Origin: Methylorubrum populi
GTDB lineage: Bacteria > Pseudomonadota > Alphaproteobacteria > Rhizobiales > Beijerinckiaceae
Reading direction: 5' to 3'
Length of the DNA stretch: 64,000 bases
Assembly (NCBI GenBank): GCA_020741775.1
Contig: DYYG01000001.1
Span: 30,794 to 94,793 of the forward strand
Positions within the stretch are counted from its first letter, which is position 1. Every line of letters begins with the position of its first letter. The notes beneath the pieces were generated by a model. That model searched no databases. It worked only from the letters and a program-made list of their open reading frames with translations, and had not been told where the DNA came from. Of the stretch, positions 19,301-27,562 are shown piece by piece. A program made the translations under genes and the position numbers.

Positions 19301-19630
19301 ATGTGCATCGCTGCAGGCATTGCTTTGCTCTCCAGCGTCGAACCTGTTTCCTCTGTTCCAGATGACCGACCCCCGATATTAGGATTTGATGCAACATCAG
19401 AAGGCATATCAATCCGCCTTCCGAGCGGGGGGTGTACTGATAAAGCTAATGTAGCTGTCAAAATCGATGGTCGAGGATGGATTATTATTTCAAGAAAATA
19501 TCCGGAAAACTGCAACAAACTGGCCATAGACGGAACAACTTTAAAATACACTTGGAAGGAACTAAATGCCAATCCTCTAGGAATTTACCACCTTTATAAC
19601 CCAATAACTGGGAATGCAGATGCAAAGTGA
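19301..19630 (+). CDS. hypothetical secreted protein
   Basis: Unrecognised. The frame is open from ATG 19217, inside the protease gene, but ATG 19301 (MCIAAGIALLSSVEPVSS) gives a plausible signal peptide and starts just after the protease stop. The mature part of about 90 aa is predicted beta-rich, with two Cys (GGCTDKAN and PENCNKLA). No strong ribosome site is visible, so coupling to the protease gene is likely. A competing short frame from ATG 19275 (overlapping the protease stop) encodes only about 35 residues. It is part of the AT-rich three-gene segment. Confidence 0.5.
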   Translation: MCIAAGIALLSSVEPVSSVPDDRPPILGFDATSEGISIRLPSGGCTDKANVAVKIDGRGWIIISRKYPENCNKLAIDGTTLKYTWKELNANPLGIYHLYNPITGNADAK

Positions 19631-19785
19631 TAATAACTAAGATTTTCCGCCTCGCAAGTCTGTCAAGATAACGCGAAGGTGCACTATTGGACAGATGAGG
19701 GTCTTCGCTTTAGTGTAGGGGGCAGTGTCCGCTCCCCACCCGTTTCAACCCTCGCGAGCGAATCCCAAACGATCGATCTCCCGCC

Positions 19786-20880
19786 TCAAATCTCGATCCG
19801 CCCTCCCCCCGGCGCGGTTCCGGCATCGAGCGCCACGCTCTTCACGATGGCGAAGACCGGGCGTCCGACCGCGAGTTCGAGGTCGCGGGCGGAGGCGCGG
19901 GTGAGGCGGGCGGCGAGGGTGGCCTCGCCGCAGGCGACCTCGACCAGGCAGGAGGCCCCCTCCTCCCGCAGGGTGGCGACTTGGCCCGGCAGAACGTTGC
20001 GGGCGCTCAAGGAGGCGGGCCGGGCCAGGGCCAGCAGCACGTCGCGGGCGGGGACCCGCAGGTTGAGCCGGCGGCCCACGGGGGCGTCGATCAGCGGCAG
20101 GTCGAGGGGGCCGGCCGGGCCGGTGAGGCGGGTCAGCCCGGTGGCCGCGTCGTGGCGCTCGATCCGCATGGCGAGCACGCTGCCGGCCTCGGCCCCGTCG
20201 GGGATCAGGTCGGAGCGGCGCAGAACCGCGTCGACCGGGCCGCTCGCCGCGACGCGGCCGGCCTCCAGCACCACCACCGTGGAGGCGAGCCGCGCCACCT
20301 CGGCCACGGAGTGGCTGACATAGACGATGGGCAGGCCGGCCTCGTCGCGCAGCCGCTCGAGATAGGGCAGGATCTCGCGCTTACGGGTCTCGTCGAGGGC
20401 CGAGAGCGGCTCGTCCATCAGGAGGAGCCGCGGCCGCGCCAGCAGCGCCCGGCCGATCGCCACCCGCTGCCGCTCGCCCCCCGACAACCCGGCCGGGCGC
20501 CGCTCCAGCAGCGGGCCGATGCCGAGGAGGTCGGCCACCGTGCCGAGATCCGGGCCGCCGGTCCCGCGGGCGAAGAAGCGGCCGAAATGCAGGTTCTGCC
20601 GCACGGTGAGATGCGGCATCAGCCGTGCCTCCTGGAACACGCAGCCGATCCGCCGCCGATGCACCGGCACCCGCCAATTTTGCGCGGTGTCGAGCAGCAC
20701 GGTGCCGTCGATGGCGATGCGCCCGCGCTGCGGCACGGTCAGCCCGGCGATCAGGTCGATCACCGTGGTCTTGCCGGAGCCCGAGCGGCCGAACAGGGCG
20801 GTGAGCCCAGCGCCCGCCGTGAAGGCGACCTCCAGCGAGAACTTTTCGCGATGGAGCGCGACGTCGACGTCGATGGTCAT
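19786..20880 (-). CDS. modC: molybdate ABC transporter ATP-binding protein
   Basis: ATPase of the ModABC molybdate importer. ATG 20878-20880 gives 364 aa: Walker A GRSGSGKTT, signature LSGGERQRV, Walker B LLLMDEP, switch His in YVSHS. The C-terminal Mop/TOBE domain (LNLRVPARDVLLALARP and VATLREEG) identifies ModC rather than a generic ABC ATPase. Unusually, modB is not adjacent: an oppositely oriented GST gene (21050-21706) lies between them, so modC needs its own promoter. Confidence 0.9.
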   Translation of the reverse strand: MTIDVDVALHREKFSLEVAFTAGAGLTALFGRSGSGKTTVIDLIAGLTVPQRGRIAIDGTVLLDTAQNWRVPVHRRRIGCVFQEARLMPHLTVRQNLHFGRFFARGTGGPDLGTVADLLGIGPLLERRPAGLSGGERQRVAIGRALLARPRLLLMDEPLSALDETRKREILPYLERLRDEAGLPIVYVSHSVAEVARLASTVVVLEAGRVAASGPVDAVLRRSDLIPDGAEAGSVLAMRIERHDAATGLTRLTGPAGPLDLPLIDAPVGRRLNLRVPARDVLLALARPASLSARNVLPGQVATLREEGASCLVEVACGEATLAARLTRASARDLELAVGRPVFAIVKSVALDAGTAPGGGRIEI

Positions 20881-21049
20881 GCGGCCTCGCGAACGGTGTC
20901 CCTGGCATCGTCCCGAAAGATGGGCTCCGGCTTGTCCGACGATGTTCTCTGGAGTTCTCGAAAAAAGACGGAGCCCGGACAAGGGGGCAGGCAGGGGGCT
21001 CGAACCGCCCTCTGCCGCGTTGTCGGCGCGGGACAGCAAGGAAGCGCCG

Positions 21050-21706
21050 ATGATCGTCGTCCACCATCTCGAGAACAGCCGCTCGCAACGGGTGCTGTGG
21101 CTGCTCGAAGAGCTGGGGCTCGCCTACACGGTGAAGCGCTACGCCCGCGACCCCGCCACGATGCTGGCGCCGCCGGAGTTGCGGGCGGTGCATCCCCTCG
21201 GCAAGTCGCCGGTGATCGAGGCGGAGGGCCGAGTGGTGGCGGAGACCGGCGCCATCGTCGAATGCCTCACCGCCCGCGCCGGCGGCGCCCTGGTGCCGCC
21301 GCCCGGCACGCCGGAGCGGGAGCGCTACAGCTATTTCCTGCACTATGCCGAGGGCTCGGCGATGCCGCCGCTCCTGCTCAAGCTGGTATTCTCGCGCCTC
21401 GCCCCCGGCAGCCCGGCCTTGCTGCGCCCCCTGGTGCGGGCCATCGCGGCCAAAGTCACCGCCGGCTTCGTCGATCCGGAGCTGCGCCGCCACGCCGCCT
21501 ATTGGGAGTCGGAGTTGGCCGAGCGCCCGTATTTCTGCGGCGACGACTTCACCGCCGCCGACATCCAGATGAGCTTCCCCCTGGAGGCCTTTTTCGCCCG
21601 TGGCACCGGCGCTGGCCCCCGCCTGACGGAGTGGCTCGCCCGCATCCATGCCCGGCCGGCCTATCGGCGGGCGCTGGAGCGGGGCGGGCCCTACGCCTAT
21701 GCGTGA
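21050..21706 (+). CDS. glutathione S-transferase family protein
   Basis: 218-aa GST. The N-terminal thioredoxin-like domain has ENSRSQRVLWLLEELGL and the cis-Pro segment HPLGKSPVIEAEG, followed by the Glu/Thr glutathione contact AETGAIVECL. The C-terminal helical domain ends with FTAADIQMSFPLEAF, typical of the family. ATG 21050 is chosen because the upstream open frame runs through the modC promoter and is not protein-like. It is transcribed opposite to modC and modB and sits between them. Confidence 0.88.
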   Translation: MIVVHHLENSRSQRVLWLLEELGLAYTVKRYARDPATMLAPPELRAVHPLGKSPVIEAEGRVVAETGAIVECLTARAGGALVPPPGTPERERYSYFLHYAEGSAMPPLLLKLVFSRLAPGSPALLRPLVRAIAAKVTAGFVDPELRRHAAYWESELAERPYFCGDDFTAADIQMSFPLEAFFARGTGAGPRLTEWLARIHARPAYRRALERGGPYAYA

Positions 21707-21737
21707 GGCCCCATCGCCGCCTCCTCGCGGCTTTCCC

Positions 21738-22451
21738 TCATCGTCCCTGGCCGATCCGCCGGCTCATCAGCCGGGCCAGCCCTTCCGAGGCGATCAGCGC
21801 CAGCATCGAGACGGCGACCGAGATCAGGGTGAGGCGCAGCGCCCCCGCTTCCCCGCCCGGCACCTGGGTGAGGGTGTAGATCGCCGAAGGCAGGGTCTGG
21901 GTCTCGCCGGGAATGTTGGAGACGAAGGTGATGGTGGCGCCGAACTCGCCCATCGCCTTGGCGAAGGCGAGCACGGCCCCGGCGAGGATGCCGGGCAGGC
22001 TGAGCGGCAGGGTCACCGTCAGGAACACCAGGGGCGGGGCGGCGCCCAGCGTCGCCGCCGCCTGTTCGAGCTTGCGGTCCACCGCCTCGATCGACAGGCG
22101 CATCGCCCGCACCATCAGCGGGAAGCCCATCACCGCGCAGGCGAGCGCCGCGCCGGTCCAGCGGAACGAGAACACGATGCCGATCTCGGCGAGCCACGCG
22201 CCGAACAGCCCGCGCCGGCCGAAGGCGAGGAGCAGCAGGTAACCCGTCACCACCGGCGGCAGGATCAGCGGCAGGTGAACCAGCCCGTCGAGCAGGGCGT
22301 GGCCGGGGAAGCGCCGGCGCGCCAGGAGCCACGCCACGGCGAGGCCGGGCAGCAGGCTCGCGAGCGTCGCCACGGCGCCGACCCGCAGGGAGAGCAGAAG
22401 GGCCGTCGCCTCGTCGGGGCTGAGGCCGAGCAGGCCCGCGAGCCCGCTCAC
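21738..22451 (-). CDS. modB: molybdate ABC transporter permease
   Basis: Inner-membrane channel of the ModABC importer, 237 aa. GTG 22451 with GGGAGGGA just upstream is the start; the frame is open further but poor. It has five or six membrane helices and the EAA loop typical of ModB (EQAAATLGAAPPLVFLTVTLPLS, read in two parts, about 130-152), then FAKAMGEFGATITF. No periplasmic ModA gene lies beside it in this window. Confidence 0.9.
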   Translation of the reverse strand: MSGLAGLLGLSPDEATALLLSLRVGAVATLASLLPGLAVAWLLARRRFPGHALLDGLVHLPLILPPVVTGYLLLLAFGRRGLFGAWLAEIGIVFSFRWTGAALACAVMGFPLMVRAMRLSIEAVDRKLEQAAATLGAAPPLVFLTVTLPLSLPGILAGAVLAFAKAMGEFGATITFVSNIPGETQTLPSAIYTLTQVPGGEAGALRLTLISVAVSMLALIASEGLARLMSRRIGQGR

Positions 22452-22491
22452 GCATCCCTCCCCCGGCGACCGGCGGCCGGCAGGGCCGCCG

Positions 22492-22743
22492 TCACAGTCC
22501 GGCGGCGGCCTTGAGGGCGGCGTTGATGCGGTCCTGCCAGCCGGGGCCATCCTGCTGGAAATGCTCCAGCACCGCCTTGTCGAGGCGCAGCGAGATCGTC
22601 TCCCGCACACCGGGAACGAGTGCGGCCTTGGGCGCGGCGGCGGCAGCGGGGGCGGCCTCGGGCGTCTTGCGCGTCACGGCCCGGAAGGCGGCCTCGGCGG
22701 CCTGACGGGGATCGCTCGGGCGGCGGGTGCGGTCGATCGCCAT
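22492..22743 (-). CDS. hypothetical protein, BrnA-like C-terminus
   Basis: 83-aa Ala-rich protein. The C-terminal half (ETISLRLDKAVLEHFQQDGP, then WQDRINAAL) resembles the ribbon-helix-helix region of BrnA-type antitoxins and related orphan proteins. No BrnT-type toxin is next to it, so an orphan DNA-binding protein is more likely than a toxin-antitoxin pair. It lies 5 bp after the 77-aa gene upstream and 40 bp before modB. Confidence 0.55.
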   Translation of the reverse strand: MAIDRTRRPSDPRQAAEAAFRAVTRKTPEAAPAAAAAPKAALVPGVRETISLRLDKAVLEHFQQDGPGWQDRINAALKAAAGL

Positions 22744-22748
22744 GACGG

Positions 22749-22982
22749 TCAGGCCGTCGCCTTCTTGCGGCTGCGCTTGGGCGCGGGCGGGTTGGCTGCC
22801 TTGGCCGCCGCCTCCTCCGCTTCCTTGGCCAGCCGCAGGGCGCGCAGGCGGACCGTGCGCTCGTCCACGGCTTTGACGGCGGCCAGATGCTCGGCCATAG
22901 CCTGCTGGCCCTCGCGGGCCATGCGCTCCGCCCGCTCCGCGCGCTCCGCGGCGCGGGTCTTGGCGTCGATGTCGTCGCTCAT
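22749..22982 (-). CDS. hypothetical small charged coiled-coil protein
   Basis: 77 aa, almost entirely Ala/Glu/Arg-rich and predicted helical (AAERAERAERMAREGQQAM), ending in a Lys/Arg-rich tail (KRSRKKATA) that could bind nucleic acid. Not recognised. It forms a likely two-gene unit with the BrnA-like gene 5 bp downstream. Confidence 0.5.
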   Translation of the reverse strand: MSDDIDAKTRAAERAERAERMAREGQQAMAEHLAAVKAVDERTVRLRALRLAKEAEEAAAKAANPPAPKRSRKKATA

Positions 22983-23071
22983 GAAAAGGTCTTTCGATGA
23001 GGATCGCGCCGCACGGGGTCCCGGCGGCGGCGCGCGGCGTCCCGACGCGGAAGGGTCGAGCGCGGGACGAT

Positions 23072-23098
23072 AAAAAGCCCCGAGCAGGACCGTCGGGG
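23072..23098 (-). terminator. rho-independent terminator downstream of the minus-strand hydrolase
   Basis: Reading the minus strand: stem CCCCGA (23098-23093), nine-base loop, TCGGGG (23083-23078), then GCTTTTTA. The stem plus T run fits an intrinsic terminator for the hydrolase gene ending at 23253, about 150 bp upstream of it. Confidence 0.6.
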
Positions 23099-23252
23099 GT
23101 TCTCCTCAAGGCTTAGCACGAAAGCGACGGCAAAGACCAATTCGGCGGGGGCAAGCCGGGTTTTCCCCCGCTCTTCGGCCCGCTCTTCGGCCTATTCTTC
23201 AGACAAGAGCGCGGGAGTGCCCCGCCGCCGCCCCGCGACGGGGCCGCCGGGC

Positions 23253-24089
23253 TCAGCCGCGGATGAAGGCCAGGATGTCGGCGTTGAGCAGGTCCGCATG
23301 GGTGGTGAGCATCCCGTGCGGCAGCCCCGGATAGGTCTTCAGCGTGCCGTTCCGCAGCAGCTTGACCGATTTCGGCGCCGAGGCAACGATCGGCACGATC
23401 TGGTCGTCCTCTCCGTGCAGCACCAGGGTCGGGACCGAGATCGCCTTCAGATCCTCGGTCTGGTCGGTTTCCGAGAACGCCTTGATCCCCTCGTAATGGG
23501 CCTTGGCCGAGCCCATCATGCCCTGGCGCCACCAGTTCCGGATCACCCCCTCGCGGATCGTCGCCCCCGCACGGTTGAAGCCGTAGAACGGGCCGGACGA
23601 CAGATCGAGATAGAACTGGGCACGGTTCTCGGCCAAGGCCTTGCGCAAGCCGTCGAACACCTCGATCGGCAGGCCCTCCGGATTGGCCTCGGTGCGGAGC
23701 ATCAGCGGCGGCACGGCGCTCACCAGCACCGCCTTGGCCACGCGCCCCTGCGGCTCGCCGAACCGGGCGACGTAGCGCGCCACCTGCCCGCCGCCGGTGG
23801 AATGGCCGACATGGACGGCGTTCCTCAAATCGAGATGCTCGACCACCGCCGAGGCGTCGGCGGCGTAATGGTCCATGTCGTGCCCCTCCGGCACCTGGGC
23901 GGAGCGGCCATGCCCGCGCCGGTCATGGGCCACCACCCGGAAACCCTGCTGCAGGAAGAACAGCATCTGGTTGTCCCAGTCGTCGGAGGAGAGCGGCCAG
24001 CCATGGTGGAACATGATCGGCTGCGCGTCCTTGGGCCCCCAATCCTTGTAGTCGATCTCGGTCCCGTCCTCGGTGGTGATCGTCGCCAT
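23253..24089 (-). CDS. alpha/beta hydrolase, non-haem chloroperoxidase-like
   Basis: 278-aa cofactor-free hydrolase of the bacterial haloperoxidase/esterase group. It opens [18 protein letters not shown] and has the oxyanion motif [12 protein letters not shown], the DRRGHGRS segment, nucleophile elbow GHSTGGG (Ser about 99), acid in [11 protein letters not shown] and His in GLPHGM. These enzymes act as esterases or perhydrolases; true halide peroxidation is a side reaction. A 9-bp inverted repeat (24193-24218) about 100 bp upstream may be its operator. Confidence 0.88.
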   Translation of the reverse strand: MATITTEDGTEIDYKDWGPKDAQPIMFHHGWPLSSDDWDNQMLFFLQQGFRVVAHDRRGHGRSAQVPEGHDMDHYAADASAVVEHLDLRNAVHVGHSTGGGQVARYVARFGEPQGRVAKAVLVSAVPPLMLRTEANPEGLPIEVFDGLRKALAENRAQFYLDLSSGPFYGFNRAGATIREGVIRNWWRQGMMGSAKAHYEGIKAFSETDQTEDLKAISVPTLVLHGEDDQIVPIVASAPKSVKLLRNGTLKTYPGLPHGMLTTHADLLNADILAFIRG

Positions 24090-24651
24090 GGTGCTTGTCC
24101 TCGCTGAGTGTGGTGCCGGGCGCGTCCGGTTCAGGCCGCCGCGGCCGTGAGGCGATGGGGAGAGAATGATCCTCCCGGCGGAGATCGGAAACAGAAACGA
24201 TCGAAATGCATCGTTTCTTGAAATGAACCAAGCCCGGTCCAGGGCAAGGAGACGAGCCACCGAACCGGCCCGCCACGCGGCTCGTCTGTGCAAGATTCGG
24301 AGGATGACGCGGAGGAAAATATGAAAAAGCTGGGCGGATGTGCCGGCGATTCCGCGTTCGGACGGACTATTCGGTCGTAAGGACAATGGCCGATATCCGC
24401 CGCTCGCGTCGGCGTTGCTTCCTCGGATCTGTCGGTCCACCGGGGAAAATCGTTCTGGCGAGGGGCCTTGTCTCCGGGCCGAGCGCCTCGGCCGGCATCT
24501 CCAAGCCCCGTTGCGAGGCGCTGTCCTCCGAGGGGCCGGAAGCCGCTTTGCCGGCAACCGGTCTAGGCGGTCACGGCCAGCTCGCTTAACATGGCGGCTC
24601 CGGTCGCTGCGGAGGCCGGGTCGGGCCGTGCGGGCCCGGAGCGGAGGGGGC
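24090..24651. other. 562-bp divergent intergenic region
   Basis: Lies between the minus-strand hydrolase and the plus-strand GFA-family gene. It contains the inverted repeat at 24193-24218. The open frames in it are Arg/Ser/Pro-rich shadows without protein-like character, so I call no gene. Confidence 0.5.
24193..24218. promoter_or_regulatory. inverted repeat, candidate operator
   Basis: Perfect 9-bp arms AGAAACGAT (24193-24201) and ATCGTTTCT (24210-24218) with an 8-bp spacer, about 105 bp upstream of the hydrolase start. Arm length and spacing are those of a dimeric repressor or activator site; no regulator gene is adjacent. Confidence 0.5.
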
Positions 24652-25146
24652 ATGCCGGCAGTGTCGGGCGGCTGTCTGTGCGGCACCCTGCGCTACGCGC
24701 TGCGCGGCCCGCCGCTGCGGGTCACGCTCTGTCACTGCCGCTTCTGCCAGCGCGTGACCGGATCGGGCCATCTCGTCGAGCCCCTGTTCAACCGCGACGA
24801 CCTGCGCCTCACCTCGGGCGCGCCGACGGTCTACCGGCACCGGTCCGAGGGCAGCGGCAAGTTCATCGATCTGCATTTCTGCGCCACCTGCGGGACGACG
24901 CTCTTCATGACGTTCGAGCGTTTCCCCGACCTCTGCGGCGTCCATGCCGGGACGCTGGACGATCCGGCCTGCATCGTGGTGCGGCCCGAGACCGCCAAGC
25001 AGGTCTTCGTCGCCTCGGCGCGGCCCGACGCCGTGCTGCTGCCGGGCCTCAACACCTTCGCCGGGCCCGCCATGGACGCCGCCGGGCGCCCGCACGTGCC
25101 GCGGGTGCATGAGGCGCCCCACATCGTCGGCCGCCGGGACGGGTGA
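24652..25146 (+). CDS. GFA family protein (glutathione-dependent formaldehyde-activating-like)
   Basis: 164-aa zinc-binding protein of the GFA/CENP-V fold. Cys ligands are visible in the usual spacing: [10 protein letters not shown] (about 7-16), LCHCRFCQR (about 27-35) and [10 protein letters not shown] (about 76-85). The founding member speeds formation of S-hydroxymethylglutathione, but most GFA proteins have no shown activity, so a role in formaldehyde handling is a guess. ATG 24652 has GGAGGGGG just before it, which fixes the start. It converges on the minus-strand hydrolase ending at 25163. Confidence 0.85.
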   Translation: MPAVSGGCLCGTLRYALRGPPLRVTLCHCRFCQRVTGSGHLVEPLFNRDDLRLTSGAPTVYRHRSEGSGKFIDLHFCATCGTTLFMTFERFPDLCGVHAGTLDDPACIVVRPETAKQVFVASARPDAVLLPGLNTFAGPAMDAAGRPHVPRVHEAPHIVGRRDG

Positions 25147-25162
25147 GCCTCGGCCGATCCGG

Positions 25163-26119
25163 TCATGGGGCGGCCGGGGCCGCGAGGTGGCGGGCGAGGA
25201 AGTCCCGGGTCAGCCGGGCCACCGCATCGGTCGCCTCGTCCAGGGCGAAATGGCCGGCATCCAGGATGTGCAGCTCCGCCGTCGGCCGGTCGCGCAGATA
25301 GGCTTCCGCTCCGGGGACGAGGAATGAGGGGTCGTAGCGGCCCCACAGGATCAGCATCGGCAGCGGATGGTCCCGCAGCCAAGCCTGCCAGGCCGGGTAG
25401 GAGGCGACGTTGGTGCGGTAATCGGCCAGCAGCGCCGCCTGGATCTCCCTCGCCCCCGGACGGGTGAGGTTGGCAGATTCGTCGGTCCAGAGATCCGGGT
25501 TGTAGCGTTCGGGATGGGGGCTGGTGCCGAGATGGCGCTGCTTGGCGCCCTCGAGCGAGATGAAGGCATCGACCTGCTCGGGATGGGCGGCGGGATCGGC
25601 CCAATACCGGGCGATGCCCTGCCATTTTTCGCCGAGCCCCTCGGCATAGGCGTTGGCGTTCTGGACGATCAGGGCGCTGACCCGCTCGGGATGGGCCTGA
25701 GCCATGCGGAAGCCGACCGGCCCGCCGTAATCCTGGAGGAACAGCGTGTATCGGGCGAGGCCGAGCTGCGCGACCAAGCCCTCCATCGTCCGGGCGAGGT
25801 TATCGAAGGTATAGCGGTAATCGGCGGGCGACGGCGCGTCGCTGTGGCCGAAGCCGGGATAATCGGGCGCGATCAGATGGTAGCGGTCGGCCAGCAGCGG
25901 CAGCAGCGGCTCCCATTGCCGCGAGGATGAGGGATAGCCGTGCAGCAGCAGGATCGTGGGGGCGTCCCGCGGTCCGGCCTCGCGGTAGAAGAGGCCGACG
26001 CCGTCCACCTCGGTGCGGTGATAGGTGTGGGTGGCCGAGAGCGAGGGGAGCGGCTCGGGCTTGTCCGGGTCGGGCGCCAGGGCGGCCGCGGCGGGCAGGA
26101 TGGTCTGGGCCGGCATCAC
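25163..26119 (-). CDS. alpha/beta hydrolase, haloalkane dehalogenase / epoxide hydrolase-like
   Basis: 318-aa hydrolase with an Asp-type nucleophile: QDYGGPVGF, as in haloalkane dehalogenases and epoxide hydrolases. It also has LLHGYPSSSRQWEPLLP (oxyanion), APDYPGFGHSD, ILWGRYDPSF (acid region) and DAGHFALDE (His). Residues before about 30 are Ala/Pro-rich and may be a leader (MPAQTILPAAAALAP). The start is either of two adjacent ATGs (26119 or 26116). Substrate unknown. Confidence 0.85.
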   Translation of the reverse strand: MMPAQTILPAAAALAPDPDKPEPLPSLSATHTYHRTEVDGVGLFYREAGPRDAPTILLLHGYPSSSRQWEPLLPLLADRYHLIAPDYPGFGHSDAPSPADYRYTFDNLARTMEGLVAQLGLARYTLFLQDYGGPVGFRMAQAHPERVSALIVQNANAYAEGLGEKWQGIARYWADPAAHPEQVDAFISLEGAKQRHLGTSPHPERYNPDLWTDESANLTRPGAREIQAALLADYRTNVASYPAWQAWLRDHPLPMLILWGRYDPSFLVPGAEAYLRDRPTAELHILDAGHFALDEATDAVARLTRDFLARHLAAPAAP

Positions 26120-26476
26120 CGATCTCCTTCGCGGGCGGGACGGGATGTTTTAGAGCGCCTCACAAACCTCCCGAGGACGCACCGGTCCCCCTTTGGCCGC
26201 GACGGCGCAGCGGGAGTTTTGTGAGAGACACTTAGAGCGCCGTCCGACGAAGGGGATGCCGGGCGCCGAAGCCGGCGGCCGAACTGCGGCAACGGATCGT
26301 GGTTGTCTCCTGATCGTGATGGTCGCCGTGACGGTCTGCCGGGCGAACGGCACGCCACGGGACGGTCGCGCCAGGATTTCGCATCAGAACCCCGCATCAG
26401 GGTCTCGCGCCGGGACGGACACGCGCGCGGGATCGGTGTTCCCTCACCTTGTCCGGAACCGGAGGCAGGCCAACCG
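26120..26476. other. 357-bp divergent intergenic region with palindromic repeat
   Basis: Lies between the minus-strand hydrolase and the plus-strand SDR gene. Most of its left part is repeat copy A (26148-26240). The remainder shows no gene or clear operator. Confidence 0.5.
26148..26240. repeat. ~90-bp palindromic repeat, copy A
   Basis: Terminal inverted repeats CTCACAAACCTCCCG (26159-26173) and CGGGAGTTTTGTGAG (26211-26225) match in 14 of 15 positions, flanked by TTAGAGCGC on both sides. The inner part carries GGCCGCGACGGCGCAG, shared with copy B in reverse orientation. Non-coding, in a promoter-side gap. It looks like a REP/MITE-type dispersed element. Confidence 0.8.
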
Positions 26477-27397
26477 ATGGCGAGACAACGCTGGACCGTC
26501 GCGGATATCCCCTCCCAGGCCGGGCGCCGTGCCGTGGTGACGGGGGCGAGCGCCGGGCTCGGATTCGAGACCGCGCGGGCCCTGGCCGGGGCGGGCGCGG
26601 CGGTGGTTCTGGCGGTGCGCGACGTGGCGAAGGGGGAGCGCGCAGCCGCGGCCATCGCCCGGGAGCATCCCGGTGCCGATCTCGCGGTGCGCCCGATCGA
26701 CACCGCCTCCCTGGCCTCGGTGCGCGCCTTCGCCGAAACATGGCCGGCGCGGGAGCCGATCGACCGGCTCGTGCTCAATGCCGGCATCGCCGCCGTCCCC
26801 TCCCGCGAGGAGAGCGTGGACGGGTTCGAGCGCCAGCTCGCCACCAACACTCTCGGTCATGTCGCCCTGACCGGGCTGCTGCTGCCGGCCCTGAGCCCCT
26901 CGGCGCGGATCGTCGCGGTGGCGAGCCTCGCCCATCGCAGCGGCCGGATCCGCTTCGACGATCTGCAGTGGCGCGAGACTTACGGGCCACAGGCCGCCTA
27001 CCGGCAGAGCAAGCTTGCGCTCCTGATGTTCGCCCTCGAACTCGACCGGCGGCTCACGGTGGCGGGCTCCGGCATCGCCGCGCTGGCGGCCCATCCGGGC
27101 CTCGCCGTCACCGAGGTGTTTCGCCGGGGCGACCGGGCCGGTGCGTTTCAGCGCCGGGCGGGGCACATCCTGTTCTCGCTCATCGGCCAATCCGCCGCCC
27201 AGGGCGCCCTGCCGATCCTCTACGCCGCCACCGCCCCGGAGGCGCAAGGCGGCGGCTATTACGGACCGGACGGGTTCTGGGAGGCGCGCGGCTATCCGAA
27301 ACCTGCCGCGATCGCCGCCCATGCCCGCGACCGGGCGGCGGCGGAGCGCCTATGGGCGGTGATGGAGACGCTCACGGGGGTGCGGTTCGCGGTGTGA
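26477..27397 (+). CDS. short-chain dehydrogenase/reductase
   Basis: 306-aa NAD(P)-dependent SDR resembling retinol dehydrogenase/WW-domain-oxidoreductase-like proteins. Cofactor motif VVTGASAGLGFETAR (about 20-34), NAG in LVLNAGIAAV, catalytic Ser in AVASLAHRSG and the YxxxK motif YRQSKLALLM. ATG 26477 has GGAGG 16 bases upstream; the longer open frame is not protein-like. It is a single gene, ending before a strong bidirectional hairpin. Confidence 0.87.
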   Translation: MARQRWTVADIPSQAGRRAVVTGASAGLGFETARALAGAGAAVVLAVRDVAKGERAAAAIAREHPGADLAVRPIDTASLASVRAFAETWPAREPIDRLVLNAGIAAVPSREESVDGFERQLATNTLGHVALTGLLLPALSPSARIVAVASLAHRSGRIRFDDLQWRETYGPQAAYRQSKLALLMFALELDRRLTVAGSGIAALAAHPGLAVTEVFRRGDRAGAFQRRAGHILFSLIGQSAAQGALPILYAATAPEAQGGGYYGPDGFWEARGYPKPAAIAAHARDRAAAERLWAVMETLTGVRFAV

Positions 27398-27492
27398 GGG
27401 CAGGCAGCGCCGTGGTCTGAATGGTGCGCCGTCGCCCCAGGACGGCGAGGTCGCGTCGAAACCGGCCCTTCGTCTGGTCGGGTTGGATGTCG

Positions 27493-27541
27493 GCCCTGGC
27501 GCACCGTCCCGGATCTCAGGTCCGGGACGGTGCGCCAGGGC
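27493..27541. terminator. 21-bp perfect inverted repeat between convergent genes
   Basis: GCCCTGGCGCACCGTCCCGGA (27493-27513) pairs perfectly with 27521-27541 around a 7-base loop TCTCAGG. It lies between the ends of the SDR gene (27397) and the chemoreceptor gene (27563), so a bidirectional terminator is the natural reading. There is no T run. The stem length and perfection are unusual and could also mark a dispersed repeat. Confidence 0.7.
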
Positions 27542-27562
27542 AGGACTCAACAGGAGGCCGGT

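Noticed and set aside
20931..20990. Palindromic operator between modC and the GST gene
   Set aside because: CTTGTCC/GGACAAG and GGGCTCC/GGAGCCC are present but not nested in the order needed for a single palindrome, so this is not convincing.
22492..22982. BrnT-BrnA toxin-antitoxin pair
   Set aside because: The C-terminus of the 83-aa protein is BrnA-like, but the 77-aa neighbour is a charged coiled-coil without any BrnT features, so no toxin is supported.
23113..23532. Minus-strand ORF over the hydrolase 3' end
   Set aside because: It is a shadow of the hydrolase in another frame and contradicts the clear motif-bearing frame.
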